Assembly (NCBI RefSeq): GCF_900111925.1 | Contig: NZ_FOKA01000004.1 | Coordinates: 62,001 to 126,000 of the forward strand | Reading direction: 5' to 3' | Length of the DNA: 64,000 bases | Source: Cellulomonas marina | GTDB taxonomy: Bacteria; Actinomycetota; Actinomycetes; Actinomycetales; Cellulomonadaceae | Part shown: positions 24,700-33,609 of the stretch, piece by piece | Position numbering within the stretch: position 1 is the first letter of the stretch | Layout of the letters: each line of letters starts with the position of its first letter | Notes under the pieces: model-generated | The model's database searches: none | What the model was told of the DNA's origin: nothing | What the model saw: the letters and a program-made list of their open reading frames with translations, nothing else | Made by a program: the position numbers and the translations under genes

Positions 24700-26825
24700 G
24701 CGGTCTCCTCCAGGCGGGTGTCGACGACCTCGCCGAGGACGGGGGCGAGCAGCGCGCTGTAGGTGGCGGTGACGTGCGAGGAGTCGCGGTAGGTCATGAC
24801 GTCGCCGACGACGGGCGGGCAGGCGACGTCGGTGCAGAGCCAGGGCGTCGGGTCGACGGTGGCGACGCCGCCCGTCGCCAGGGCCTGCGCGAGGGCGCCG
24901 TGGCGGTCGCCGAACGGCGTGGAGCCCTTGACCGTCTGGATGCAGGCGCGGGCGTCGTCGAGGTGGCGGCCGAGGCAGTCCGGCACGGACTGGGCGCGGT
25001 AGGGGGTGTCGAGCACGTAGAGGACGCGCTCACGCTCGACGCCGATCGCGGCGAGCCCGGCCAGGGTCCGCTCGGACCACGTGTCGTTGTCGACGTCGTC
25101 GCCGACGACCGCGTCGCTCTGGGAGACGACGACGAGGTCGGGGTCGAGCGCCGCGACGCGGGCGCGGGTCTCGTCGCGCCAGGTCGTGCACTCGGTGTAG
25201 GCGCGGCCGAGCGGTCCGGCCCACGCGTCGAGCTCGGCCACGGGGCACGCGGACTTCGTCCAGGCGACGAGGCGCCAGCCGCGCTCCTGCGCGCTGCGGT
25301 CCAGCGCCGGCAGCCACTGCTGGGCGTGCGAGTCGCCGATGAGCACGACCGTCCGGTAGCCCGCCGGGTCGCCGTACCGGCAGTCGGGCTGGTCGACGAC
25401 GAGCCAGTCCGCGTGGCACCCGTCGGTGGTCGACGCCGGCTGGTCGGTGACGGCCTCCGCGAGCGTGGGCGTGAGGTTGGCGGGCACGGCCCGGGTGTCC
25501 AGGGCCTGCTCCAACGTGGCGGCCAGGCCGCCGGCAGCGGCCTCGTCGAGCCGCAGGGGCGCCACGGGAATCCCGGGCCCGACGAGGGACGGCAGCGTCA
25601 CGAGCGCGACGCCGGCGGCTGCCACGGAGGACGCGACGAGCGCGCCGCCCGTGGCGAGCCACCGGCGCACGGGCCAGCGGGTGCGCTGCAGCGGGCGCTC
25701 GACCAGCCAGTACGTCATCGTCGCGAGCCAGAGCGTCACGGCCGCGAGCTCGAGCAGCACCCACCACGGCAGGTCCCGGCCGTAGACGGTGGGGACGAGG
25801 ACCATCGCCGGCCAGTGCCACAGGTACCAGCCGTAGGAGGCGGCGCCCAGGCCCTGCAGGGGGCGCAGGCCGAGGAGGCGGCCGGCGCCGTGCCCGCCGG
25901 CGGCGATGACCGCGGCCGCACCGAGCACGGGGACGAGCGCGGCCGAGCCCGGGAAGGGGGTCGTCGCGTCGAAGAGCAGCGCGCCGGCGAGCACCGCCGC
26001 GAGCCCCGCCCACGCCAGCACGCGCGCCGCCGCCACCGGCAGGCGCGCGACCCGCCCGGCGCCGACCGCCAGCAGCGCGCCGACGCCCAGCTCCCACGCC
26101 CGGGTCTGCAGGGAGAAGTAGGCCAGCGGCGCGTTCGTCGCCGTCGTGCGGACGGAGACCAGCAGGGACACCGCGACCACGAGGACGAGCCCCACGGCGG
26201 CCGCGCGCCGGCGGTGGCGGCGCGGCACGAGCGCGAGCAGCCCCAGCAGCAGCGGCCACACGAGGTAGAACTGCTCCTCCACCGCCAGCGACCAGAAGTG
26301 CTGCAGCGGCGACTCCGGGCCGTCGACGTGCTGGTAGTCCACGCCCTGCGCGGCCAGCCGGTAGTTGAGCCCGTTGACCCCGGCCAGCAGCGCGTCCCAC
26401 GCGATGGACGCGATGCGGAACGGCGAGCCCCACAGCCGGGCGACGACGAGCGTCGTCACCACGACGAGCGTCGCCAGCGGCAGCAGGCGGCGGGCGCGGG
26501 CCGCCCAGAACCGCGCGAACCGGATGCGGCCGTGCTCGTCGAGGTCGCGCAGCAGGTGGCCGGTGATGAGGAAGCCGGAGATGACGAAGAAGACGTCGAC
26601 GCCGACGTAGCCGCCCTCCAGCCCCGGCACGCCCGCGTGGTAGAGCACGACGACGAGCACCGCCAGCGCGCGCAGGCCCTGGACGTCCGTGCGCCAGCCG
26701 GGGCGGGTGCGGCGGTGCGGGGTCGGGTCCGCCGGTCCTGCGGGGTCGGCGTCCGCGCCGGGGGGCGCGGGGGCGCCGGCCGGGCGCTCGCCGGCGGGGG
26801 CGCGGGTGTCGAGCGCGAGCGTCAC
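24696..26825 (-). CDS. OafA-type acyltransferase with C-terminal SGNH domain (copy 1)
   Basis: This 709-residue paralogue of the following gene has the same order. A Pro/Ala-rich cytosolic start precedes acyltransferase-3 helices (R-T-D-V-Q-G-L-R-A-L-A-V, L-Y-H-A-G-V, D-V-F-F-V-I-S-G-F, Q-H-F-W-S-L-A-V-E-E-Q-F). An SGNH domain follows with V-L-I-G-D-S-H-A-Q-Q-W and D-S-S-H-V-T-A-T-Y. All expected catalytic residues are visible. Its GTG start lies 7 bp after the stop of the GT2 synthase, and its stop overlaps the next start. The three genes therefore form one tight operon. Two tandem copies may acylate different hydroxyls or act in sequence; a recent tandem duplication is possible. Confidence 0.88.
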   Translation of the reverse strand: MTLALDTRAPAGERPAGAPAPPGADADPAGPADPTPHRRTRPGWRTDVQGLRALAVLVVVLYHAGVPGLEGGYVGVDVFFVISGFLITGHLLRDLDEHGRIRFARFWAARARRLLPLATLVVVTTLVVARLWGSPFRIASIAWDALLAGVNGLNYRLAAQGVDYQHVDGPESPLQHFWSLAVEEQFYLVWPLLLGLLALVPRRHRRRAAAVGLVLVVAVSLLVSVRTTATNAPLAYFSLQTRAWELGVGALLAVGAGRVARLPVAAARVLAWAGLAAVLAGALLFDATTPFPGSAALVPVLGAAAVIAAGGHGAGRLLGLRPLQGLGAASYGWYLWHWPAMVLVPTVYGRDLPWWVLLELAAVTLWLATMTYWLVERPLQRTRWPVRRWLATGGALVASSVAAAGVALVTLPSLVGPGIPVAPLRLDEAAAGGLAATLEQALDTRAVPANLTPTLAEAVTDQPASTTDGCHADWLVVDQPDCRYGDPAGYRTVVLIGDSHAQQWLPALDRSAQERGWRLVAWTKSACPVAELDAWAGPLGRAYTECTTWRDETRARVAALDPDLVVVSQSDAVVGDDVDNDTWSERTLAGLAAIGVERERVLYVLDTPYRAQSVPDCLGRHLDDARACIQTVKGSTPFGDRHGALAQALATGGVATVDPTPWLCTDVACPPVVGDVMTYRDSSHVTATYSALLAPVLGEVVDTRLEETA

Positions 26826-26832
26826 GCCGGGC

Positions 26833-28605
26833 TCACGGGGTCACCGCGACGGGTGCGGCCGCCGGGACCGCCGGGGTGACCGGCTCGGCGAGCGTGACCG
26901 GCGCGGCGAGCGTGACCGGCTCGGCGCCGGCGGCCGTCAGGGCCGTGACGGGTGCGGGCGCGAGCGCTGGGGCTGCTCGTCGGGCGGCGCCGTCGCGGAG
27001 GCCCGCAGCGACGAGCGGCCACTGGACGTACGCGCTCAGCGCGGCGAGCAGCAGCATCGCCCACAGCGGGCCGAGGCCGTAGGTGAGCACGCCGTGCACG
27101 AGGCCCGTCCAGAGCAGCGCCTGCGTGACGGCGACGGTGAGGGTGGCGGTGCGCACGATCGTCGTCGCCAGGGGCGTGCGCCGGCCGACGCCGCCCGCGG
27201 TGCCGGTCGCCACCCACTCCTTCGTGCGGCCGCTGAGCACGTGCGCGATCGCGACGGCGTGCGCGAAGGAGTACAGGATCTGCACGCGCAGCACGTCGAT
27301 GCGCCAGCGCCCGCGCATGACCAGCGGGTTCACGACGAGCCAGAGCGCGACCGCGCCCAGGAGCCAGACGGAGTTCATCGGCTCGATCCAGGCGGGGAAC
27401 GCCCAGAGCATGACGAGCGCCGGCAGCGGCGCGACGAACGCGTTCACCCCGGTGGAGATGTAGTAGAGGAAGCCGGCCCAGAAGCACAGGCGCTGGCGCA
27501 GGGACAGCGGCGTGCGGTCGTGGAAGGCCGGGTCGGCGAGCAGGGACATCGAGCCGGTGCACCAGCGGTACTGCTGGGTGACGAAGCTGCGCACGTCCTC
27601 CGGGCACAGGCCCTTGGACACGACGACCGGCACGTACCGCACGACGTAGCCGGCGCGCAGGAGGCCGATGCCGGTGTGCACGTCCTCCGAGTGGCCGATC
27701 TGGGCGAACCCGCCGGCGTCGCGCAGGGCCGAGCGGCGGTACAGCGCGCAGGTGCCGACGCAGATGGCGGCGTCGGAGGCGTCGCGGGCGGGCTGGATCC
27801 AGCGGTAGAACATCTCCTGCGTGGCGCCGGCGCAGCGCTGCAGCCAGCCCATGCCGCGGACGGCGTCGAAGAACTGCGGCGACTGGACGATGCCGACGCG
27901 GGCGTCGTCGAGGTAGGGCACGAGGTCGTGGAGGTAGTCCGGCCGCGGCACGAAGTCGGCGTCGAGGACGGCGATGACGTCGCCGTCGCTGTGCTCGTAC
28001 CCGTAGCGCAGGTTGCCGGCCTTCTTCAGCCGGCCGCGGTCGGGTCGCACGTGGTACTCGAAGCCGTGGGCCTCGGCGAGCGTGCGGACCTCCGGCCGTG
28101 CGGCGTCGTCGAGCACGAGGACCCGCAGCGGGCCGTCCCAGACCAGCGCCGCGACGTGGCGGTAGGTGTTGGCGAGGACGTCGAGCGGCTCCCCCGCCGT
28201 CGGGAGGAACACGTCCACCGACGGCACCACCGCCGGCGACCAGGACCGCACGAGCGCCTCGTGCGAGGCCAGCGACACGCGGCGGCGCCGGCTGCCGGAG
28301 ACGAAGGAGACCGCCATCGTCACGCCGAACAGCGACAGGGGGACGAGGAAGAGCAGCAGCCGCTGGTCCGCGACGGAGAACTGCGTCGCCGACACGGCGA
28401 TGAGCAGGAACGACACGCTCTGCAGCACGAGGAGCCAGCGGTGCTGCCGGCCCAGGTACCAGGTGCGCTCGGCGTCGGTCGGCGGGCTCGGCAGCCGCCA
28501 CGCCGCCTCGGTCGCGTCGATCGCGTCGATGGCGTCGGGCACCGAGCCCGTCGCGGTCGCGACGGGCGTCGCGCCCGTCGTGGTGCCCTCGAGCGTCGCG
28601 GTCAT
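26833..28605 (-). CDS. Cellulose-synthase-like glycosyltransferase (GT2, BcsA-like)
   Basis: This 590-residue membrane synthase probably makes a beta-glucan from UDP-glucose. Two TM helices near 55-100 precede the catalytic domain. V-L-D-D-A-A-R-P-E, A-V-L-D-A-D-F, S-E-D-V-H-T-G and Q-Q-Y-R-W-C-T-G-S give the full D, DxD, D, QxxRW set. L-K-K-A-G-N-L-R also matches cellulose synthases. Four to five further TM helices follow, then an Ala/Pro/Val-rich tail with repeats of V-T-L-A-x-P-V. No PilZ domain is present, so direct c-di-GMP control as in Gram-negative BcsA is not expected. The ATG at 28605 has AGGGAGG eight bases upstream; the longer frame to 28644 lacks a good site. It leads an operon with two acyltransferases and probably GH6. 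Confidence 0.88.
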   Translation of the reverse strand: MTATLEGTTTGATPVATATGSVPDAIDAIDATEAAWRLPSPPTDAERTWYLGRQHRWLLVLQSVSFLLIAVSATQFSVADQRLLLFLVPLSLFGVTMAVSFVSGSRRRRVSLASHEALVRSWSPAVVPSVDVFLPTAGEPLDVLANTYRHVAALVWDGPLRVLVLDDAARPEVRTLAEAHGFEYHVRPDRGRLKKAGNLRYGYEHSDGDVIAVLDADFVPRPDYLHDLVPYLDDARVGIVQSPQFFDAVRGMGWLQRCAGATQEMFYRWIQPARDASDAAICVGTCALYRRSALRDAGGFAQIGHSEDVHTGIGLLRAGYVVRYVPVVVSKGLCPEDVRSFVTQQYRWCTGSMSLLADPAFHDRTPLSLRQRLCFWAGFLYYISTGVNAFVAPLPALVMLWAFPAWIEPMNSVWLLGAVALWLVVNPLVMRGRWRIDVLRVQILYSFAHAVAIAHVLSGRTKEWVATGTAGGVGRRTPLATTIVRTATLTVAVTQALLWTGLVHGVLTYGLGPLWAMLLLAALSAYVQWPLVAAGLRDGAARRAAPALAPAPVTALTAAGAEPVTLAAPVTLAEPVTPAVPAAAPVAVTP

Positions 28606-28922
28606 GCGGTCGGCCTCCCTGGCGTGCAGATGCCGGCCCGTCATCCGGACGGAGGCACGACGTCACCTGTCGGCGCCGCGCCTACACCCGTTCGGATGCC
28701 GCCGCGACCCGTGAGCACGCTAGGGGGACCCCCTCTCCCGGGGGAAGAGCGGTCGGCGTGACGTTCCCGACGACCTGCGTGAACGCCCGGTGACCGCCGT
28801 CCGACGACCAGCTCCCCGGACGCGCCGCACCCCCGCTCCGGCAGGCCGGGCGGGGGTGCGGTCGGGCGTGCGGTCGGGCGTGCGGTCGGGCCTGCAGCCG
28901 GTGCTGCTGCTGCAGACCGGGC
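28606..28922. promoter_or_regulatory. Intergenic region upstream of the beta-glucan operon
   Basis: This 317-bp gap holds a minus-strand TAGCGT -10-like box (plus 28717-28722), about 112 nt before the GT2 start. An imperfect 25-bp palindrome (28751-28775; arms GGTCGGCG/CGACGACC) is centred about 43 bp farther upstream, where an activator could bind. Three perfect tandem copies of a 12-mer lie at 28856-28891, followed by CTGCAG-bearing short inverted repeats near the FKBP stop. No gene is seen. Confidence 0.4.
28856..28891 (+). repeat. 12-bp tandem repeat, three perfect copies
   Basis: GTGCGGTCGGGC occurs three times in a row without change, just beyond the FKBP stop codon. It may arise from slippage. 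No function is evident. Confidence 0.85.
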
Positions 28923-29333
28923 TCAGCGGGAGGTGCCGACGATGTCGACGACGAAGACGAGCGTGTCGCCGCCCTTGATGCCGGCCTGCGGCACGCCGCG
29001 GTCCCCGTAGCCGAGGTGCGACGGGATGGACAGCAGCACCCGGCTGCCGACCTGCTGGCCGACGAGCCCCTCGTCCCAGCCGCCGATGACGGCGCCGACG
29101 CCGATCGGGAAGCTGATGGAGGAGCCGCGGTCGTAGGAGTTGTCGAACACGGACCCGTTCCAGGACTGGCCCAGGTAGTGCACCTCGAGGTCGTCACCGG
29201 CCTCGACGAGCTCGCCGTCGCCGCGGCTGAGCACCACGACCTCGAGCTCGCTCGGCGCGTCGGCGGCCGGGAACGTCAGCGTCGGCTTCTCGCCGAACTG
29301 GCCGGTGGCCTCGGGCAGGCTGGCTGCGGACAT
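28923..29333 (-). CDS. FKBP-type peptidyl-prolyl cis-trans isomerase
   Basis: This small cytosolic FKBP of 136 residues speeds proline isomerisation during protein folding. The fold is complete: D-L-E-V-H-Y-L-G, F-D-N-S-Y-D-R-G, F-P-I-G-V-G-A-V-I-G-G-W-D-E-G-L-V-G, S-H-L-G-Y-G-D-R-G and L-V-F-V-V-D-I-V. These include the Tyr, Asp, Trp and Tyr residues that line the FKBP pocket. There is no signal peptide, and the N-terminal 25 residues are a short extension. The ATG at 29333 follows GAGGAGCCCCC. A TTGAGC and a CCTAAT-like pair upstream on the minus strand could form its promoter, located just past the stop of the AT-richer orphan gene. Confidence 0.92.
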   Translation of the reverse strand: MSAASLPEATGQFGEKPTLTFPAADAPSELEVVVLSRGDGELVEAGDDLEVHYLGQSWNGSVFDNSYDRGSSISFPIGVGAVIGGWDEGLVGQQVGSRVLLSIPSHLGYGDRGVPQAGIKGGDTLVFVVDIVGTSR

Positions 29334-29389
29334 GGGGGCTCCTCGCTGCGAACTGGATTAGGTACGGCCATCCCGGCCGCTCAAGAAAG

Positions 29390-32293
29390 TTACCCTCTTT
29401 TGAGCAGCCCTGCTACACCACCCGCGACTATAGCCGCCAGACCAAGTACCACCGCCCGCGCAACCCCGAAGATCAGCTGCAAGCGTTGCCCCGTAGTGGT
29501 GTCGTCGATGCGCCAATATTCGGCCTGGCGGCCTCCGATGGCCGGGACAGTTGCGTCCACAGCGTAAAAGAACGCGTTGAAGCATGGGTAAGAATCCGAG
29601 CATCGCTCGGAACTGACTATCGGAGTTTGCCCGGCGACTAAAACAGGGTCTGCTGCACCCGCGTCCACCGCCGAAGTGATGACATTTGTTGGGACGAAGT
29701 GGCTGCGACCCACGAACGCGACGCCCGACATCAATGCGAGGAGCAGAACAGTAAGCAGTGCCGCCCGAAACGGGTAATGACCAAAACCAGTCGTCACGCG
29801 AAGAACGACCGCCCACAAACTTCTGCCCCGACGCCTGGCCTCCGAGACTTCTAGGAGGCGGCGAGCTTGTTCAGGCCGACCGCCGGATGTGAATAGACGC
29901 GCGAAGGTCTCGGACACCTCAAGCGCGCCGTTCGGTTGCTGGGTCGACCGGATAAAATTTATCGCACTGTTCCAGTCGCGCATCAGGAAGCCGAACACGT
30001 CCTGCGTCGAGACACCGGTAAGGTCGATAGCGTATGGCGCTCCACCTGGCGCAGCCAACTCCGAGTCGAAGATGAGCGTCTTGGCGGAGCCATGACGAAA
30101 GTCAACCATGCCCAATGCGATGCCATCGCCCGTGCCGAAGTTCCTCCACGCAGGGTCGAGCGACTCCTTTGCAGGACTCCGCCATACGGTCGTCACGGAA
30201 ACGAAAGCTACACTCCCAACCACGACCGACTCCCGAAGGCTTACACGCTCGCCCGCCGTGCGAAGACCAGACAAGTCGAGGTCCCCCTGCACATGGCAGC
30301 GATCCGCGCTTACAGCGTCGTCATTCTCGTTACGGGACCAGATCTTGGCATCCCGCAGAACTATAGATCCTTCGACCCGCATTGCACGTAGCGACAGACC
30401 TTCTAGACAGCGCACCTCGTTGAGAAGCACGTCCCCCCCAGCCACGCAACCGTCGAGAAGGAGACGACCGTAGTGGCCCCCCTCTAGGTGCATCGGACCC
30501 ATGACCTCGGCGTGACCGAGGTCAGACGTCCCCCCTTCGGCTCTCAAGCCCGAGAAGAAGATGCCACCGCCGACGACGCACCTATTCAATAGGATCGACA
30601 AGTCGCTATTGTCTGCCGCCTTGATTATGGTTTCTGAGTCGCCGCTGATCTGGCCACCGACACGGGTGGCGGTCAGCCTCAGTGCACCCCAAATGACACG
30701 ACAAGCCGCGAGGAGAATGCTCCCCTCGATGGCCGCGCCTTCGATCCTGATGCCCTGCCTCGACTCTGATCCAACGAGCCCAATGGTCGCGCCTTGCAGA
30801 TCAAAATCTCCGTCCAACCGTGCGCCGTCTGCGACCAGACCACCTTCGCAAACTATATGCCGAGCCGCAAAATCGCCCTGCAGCCGAAGGCCTGAGCACT
30901 CAATCGCCACGCCATTCGGACCCGCCCCGAACCGCGTCCACGGGCTGAATTGCATCAGCGCGCCAATACTTGCGTTTCGCGCCCGAAGAGGGCCAGTTAG
31001 ATTGCAACTGGCGCCAAAATATGCTCCGCCCACGATGGATGCTTGTTCCATATCCATGCTCGGCCCGCCCGCCCCGCCTTTGCCGAGATGCAGGTCCTCC
31101 GCCTGAAGCAGCGCGCCGATTTTTGCTCGGCCGAACTGCACGGCGCCAGAGGATTTCAGCGAGGACAGTACGACGCGTCCGATGACGTCGATGTGACGGG
31201 CATCTACGCTGTCGCCTGCAAGATTCTGGTGCAAGTCTCCACCGATGGCGAGAGTCGGACCGACGTGCGCATAGGATGCGTCGAGGTGGCCCTTAGGCAG
31301 GCTAACTTTCTGTGCCTCAAGTGTCCCGGCGAAACGCCCTCCCGACACACTGATCGACCCGTGAGCAAGCGCTATAGAGTTGAATAGAGCCTTGCCCTCT
31401 ACGCGGCAGCTCTCGGCGGTGACGGAGCCCATGCCACGGATGCCGGTCAGATCGAGATCGCCTCCCACCCTTGCCCGATCTAGGGCGACCGAGAAGGCTT
31501 GGTCCTCAGGGCCGTTAACAATCATCCTGTCTAGGCGAACTTGCCTAGAACATTCCACCCCGGTTAGGTCGACCGGGCCGTGCTCCGAGCGAAGATCGGA
31601 CGCCACTAAGTGCCCGTCTACTTTCAGCCCATCGCCAATAATTGCCGCGGTTGCATCTCCCCGCGAATTTATCCAACTGCCACTGAAATCGGCGGCCCTA
31701 GAAAAATGGGCTTCCTGAATTCTTAGCGCGCCTCCGACCAAAGTGGTTTTGCGCATGAAGAACCCGTCCTGTACGCGCGACCCCTGCAAGTCGACGGCGA
31801 CGCCTTCATCACTACTTCCCCAGATTGCGGCGTCATTGAGTGCAAGCTGACCCGATATCTCACTATACCCTAAAAGAAGCGCTCCACGGTGGACAAAAAT
31901 GTTGTCGAGCCGAAGCGAACCAGCGACCTCAACCGCCTCTGCTAACAGAGCGAATGGATGCCCGTTTTGAGCTAATAGACGGGACTGACGAAGGTGCAGG
32001 TCTCCGTCGAAGCGCGCGCCTTCGATTGTGATCGAGTCGCTAAATATACAGCCGTGCAATCGGACGGGATGTGCCACGCGGCGATTCGCCAAATTGAAGC
32101 TGCCCTGAATGACTGCTCCAACCAGCGTGAGCCCGAACGGCGACGGCTGTGTCCCCGGTTCGGTCAGCACGCGCTGCAGGAGATCGGCGCTGAGTATCCG
32201 GCTTCCCTCAGAGAGACCTCGGACATCGACGGCTTCGCCGCTTCGCAGAGCATGCTCCAAGACGTGACTTGTCAGTCCTGCACGAATTGTCAT
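29390..32293 (-). CDS. Large AT-richer orphan gene: beta-solenoid repeat protein with C-terminal membrane domain
   Basis: This 967-residue protein of unknown function stands out because its base and codon use is visibly less GC-rich than everything around it, and it ends in TAA. About residues 50-760 form irregular repeats of roughly 20-25 residues with patterns like G-D-L-D-L-x-G and G-x-L-x-L-x-x-A-x-I, suggesting a long beta-solenoid. The C-terminal part has an Arg-rich helix, TM segments at about 835-855 and 935-960, and between them F-N-A-F-F-Y-A-V-D and Q-A-E-Y-W. This resembles the two-helix, channel-like C-termini attached to pentapeptide-like repeats in some bacterial proteins. GGGAGCGACGCAGA precedes the ATG. 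It stands alone between FKBP and a Bax-inhibitor gene, so horizontal acquisition is likely. Defence or stress sensing is only a guess. Confidence 0.8.
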   Translation of the reverse strand: MTIRAGLTSHVLEHALRSGEAVDVRGLSEGSRILSADLLQRVLTEPGTQPSPFGLTLVGAVIQGSFNLANRRVAHPVRLHGCIFSDSITIEGARFDGDLHLRQSRLLAQNGHPFALLAEAVEVAGSLRLDNIFVHRGALLLGYSEISGQLALNDAAIWGSSDEGVAVDLQGSRVQDGFFMRKTTLVGGALRIQEAHFSRAADFSGSWINSRGDATAAIIGDGLKVDGHLVASDLRSEHGPVDLTGVECSRQVRLDRMIVNGPEDQAFSVALDRARVGGDLDLTGIRGMGSVTAESCRVEGKALFNSIALAHGSISVSGGRFAGTLEAQKVSLPKGHLDASYAHVGPTLAIGGDLHQNLAGDSVDARHIDVIGRVVLSSLKSSGAVQFGRAKIGALLQAEDLHLGKGGAGGPSMDMEQASIVGGAYFGASCNLTGPLRARNASIGALMQFSPWTRFGAGPNGVAIECSGLRLQGDFAARHIVCEGGLVADGARLDGDFDLQGATIGLVGSESRQGIRIEGAAIEGSILLAACRVIWGALRLTATRVGGQISGDSETIIKAADNSDLSILLNRCVVGGGIFFSGLRAEGGTSDLGHAEVMGPMHLEGGHYGRLLLDGCVAGGDVLLNEVRCLEGLSLRAMRVEGSIVLRDAKIWSRNENDDAVSADRCHVQGDLDLSGLRTAGERVSLRESVVVGSVAFVSVTTVWRSPAKESLDPAWRNFGTGDGIALGMVDFRHGSAKTLIFDSELAAPGGAPYAIDLTGVSTQDVFGFLMRDWNSAINFIRSTQQPNGALEVSETFARLFTSGGRPEQARRLLEVSEARRRGRSLWAVVLRVTTGFGHYPFRAALLTVLLLALMSGVAFVGRSHFVPTNVITSAVDAGAADPVLVAGQTPIVSSERCSDSYPCFNAFFYAVDATVPAIGGRQAEYWRIDDTTTGQRLQLIFGVARAVVLGLAAIVAGGVAGLLKRG

Positions 32294-32417
32294 TCTGCGT
32301 CGCTCCCAACCGGCGGCAGCGCGGGTCGCTCGCCGAGCGCGGCGTTCCGCGATCCGGTCAGCAGCCTATCGGGCCGCGATCGGGGGAGCCTGATCGGCGG
32401 AACACGGCGCATGCAAC

Positions 32418-32456
32418 ACGCGCGCTCGCCCTGATATTGGCAGGGCGAGCGCGCGT
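32418..32456. terminator. Strong perfect hairpin downstream of the Bax-inhibitor-family gene
   Basis: Arms of 16 bp (ACGCGCGCTCGCCCTG and its exact complement) flank a 7-nt loop, ATATTGG. It lies 15 bp past the stop of the gene at 32471-33334 and about 125 bp before the orphan gene start. It should insulate the two. It also marks where the AT-richer segment ends. Confidence 0.85.
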
Positions 32457-32470
32457 CGCTGATCAGATTG

Positions 32471-33334
32471 TCAGTCGTCGCCGCGGAGGATGGCGATGAG
32501 GCGCAGCAGCTCCAGGTAGAGCCAGATCAGCGTGACGAGCAGGCCGAACGCCGCGGACCACGAGTACTTGGCCGGGACGCCCTTGCGCACGCCGCGCTGG
32601 ATGGAGTCGAAGTCGACGATGAGGCTCATGGCGCCCAGCACGACGGCGATGAGGCCGACCACGAGACCGAGAGCGCCGGTGCGCAGGTTGCCCACGCCCG
32701 TGAGCGAGAGCACCACGTTCACGACGGCGAACAGCAGGTAGCCGACGAGGCCGACGAGCAGGACCTTCTGGAACTTCGGCGTCACGCGCACGCGGCCCGA
32801 GGAGAACAGGAACAGCGAGGCCGCGAAGACGCAGAACGTCGCGAGGACGGCCTGCACCACGATGCCCTGCCACTGCGCGTTGAACAGCGAGCTGATCCCA
32901 CCGAGGAACAGGCCCTGCGCGACCGCGTAGATGCTGATGAGCGCCGGGCTCGGCTCGCGCTTGAACGCGTTGACGAGGCCGAGCACCAGCCCGACGACGG
33001 CACCGCCGAGCCACAGCAGCACGCTGCCGGACAGCCACGAGACGGCGGCCGCGGCGACGAGGACGGCCAGGAGGCCGCCCGTCTTCACCAGCACGTCGTC
33101 GTAGGTCATGCGGCCCGTGTCACGGGTCGTGGCGGTGGGCGCCTCGTACATCGCGTCGAGCGTGCGCGCGTCCGCGGCCTGGGCGCCCTGCGCGCCCAGC
33201 GTCGCGGTGCCGCCCCCGCCGAAGGGGTTGGCGCCGCCGAACGGGCCGGCGCCGCGGACGGAGGAGTCGCGACCGGGCCGCTGCTGGGCCGGGTCGCGGA
33301 AGATCGGCGAGTTGCTGAAGACGGGGTTGCTCAT
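32471..33334 (-). CDS. Bax inhibitor-1/YccA family membrane protein
   Basis: This 287-residue membrane protein has a Gly/Pro-rich cytosolic N-terminus of about 75 residues (P-F-G-G-A-N-P-F-G-G-G-G) and then seven hydrophobic segments. The arrangement and the ending D-F-D-S-I-Q-R-G-V-R-K and Y-S-W-S-A-A-F-G-L-L-V-T-L-I-W-L-Y-L-E-L-L-R are typical of the actinobacterial Bax-inhibitor-1/YccA group. Family members conduct protons or calcium or respond to stress. The bacterial role is unsettled. It is a single-gene unit with its own hairpin terminator and is divergent from the ABC transporter operon across 275 bp. Confidence 0.9.
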   Translation of the reverse strand: MSNPVFSNSPIFRDPAQQRPGRDSSVRGAGPFGGANPFGGGGTATLGAQGAQAADARTLDAMYEAPTATTRDTGRMTYDDVLVKTGGLLAVLVAAAAVSWLSGSVLLWLGGAVVGLVLGLVNAFKREPSPALISIYAVAQGLFLGGISSLFNAQWQGIVVQAVLATFCVFAASLFLFSSGRVRVTPKFQKVLLVGLVGYLLFAVVNVVLSLTGVGNLRTGALGLVVGLIAVVLGAMSLIVDFDSIQRGVRKGVPAKYSWSAAFGLLVTLIWLYLELLRLIAILRGDD

Positions 33335-33523
33335 CGGTGCTCCTGGTCATGCGGCCGGGAAGGGGTCGTGCTCCGGTGTCAACGTACGGGACCCCGCGCG
33401 CGTTCCCCATCGGGGACGCCCCTGAGAGCGACCCTCAGCACCCGTCCGGGTGCGCTCGGACGCCCGCCGACCCCGGTCGGGGTCCGTCTCGGGGATGAGC
33501 CCTGGTCTTACCCTGACCTGCGC

Positions 33524-33545
33524 GGATCCGTCCTCGGACGGGTCC
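33524..33545. promoter_or_regulatory. Palindrome before the ABC operon promoter
   Basis: GGATCCGTCC and GGACGGGTCC (one mismatch) are separated by 2 nt, making a 22-bp near-palindrome. It ends 20 bp before TAGGTT (33566-33571), the likely -10 box of the ABC operon. It therefore overlaps the -35 area, a classic repressor position. Confidence 0.4.
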
Positions 33546-33609
33546 ACCGGCACCCCGCCAGGCCCTAGGTTCGCAGACGACCACGCACCGACGCCCCCAG
33601 GAGAGCGAC

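Noticed and set aside
28856-28891. CRISPR-like repeat array
   Set aside because: The three 12-mers are directly adjacent with no spacers, and there are no cas genes.
30561-31718. Several + strand frames opposite the AT-richer 967-residue gene
   Set aside because: They have no ribosome sites or coherent composition, and the minus frame is continuous over 2.9 kb with a repeat architecture.
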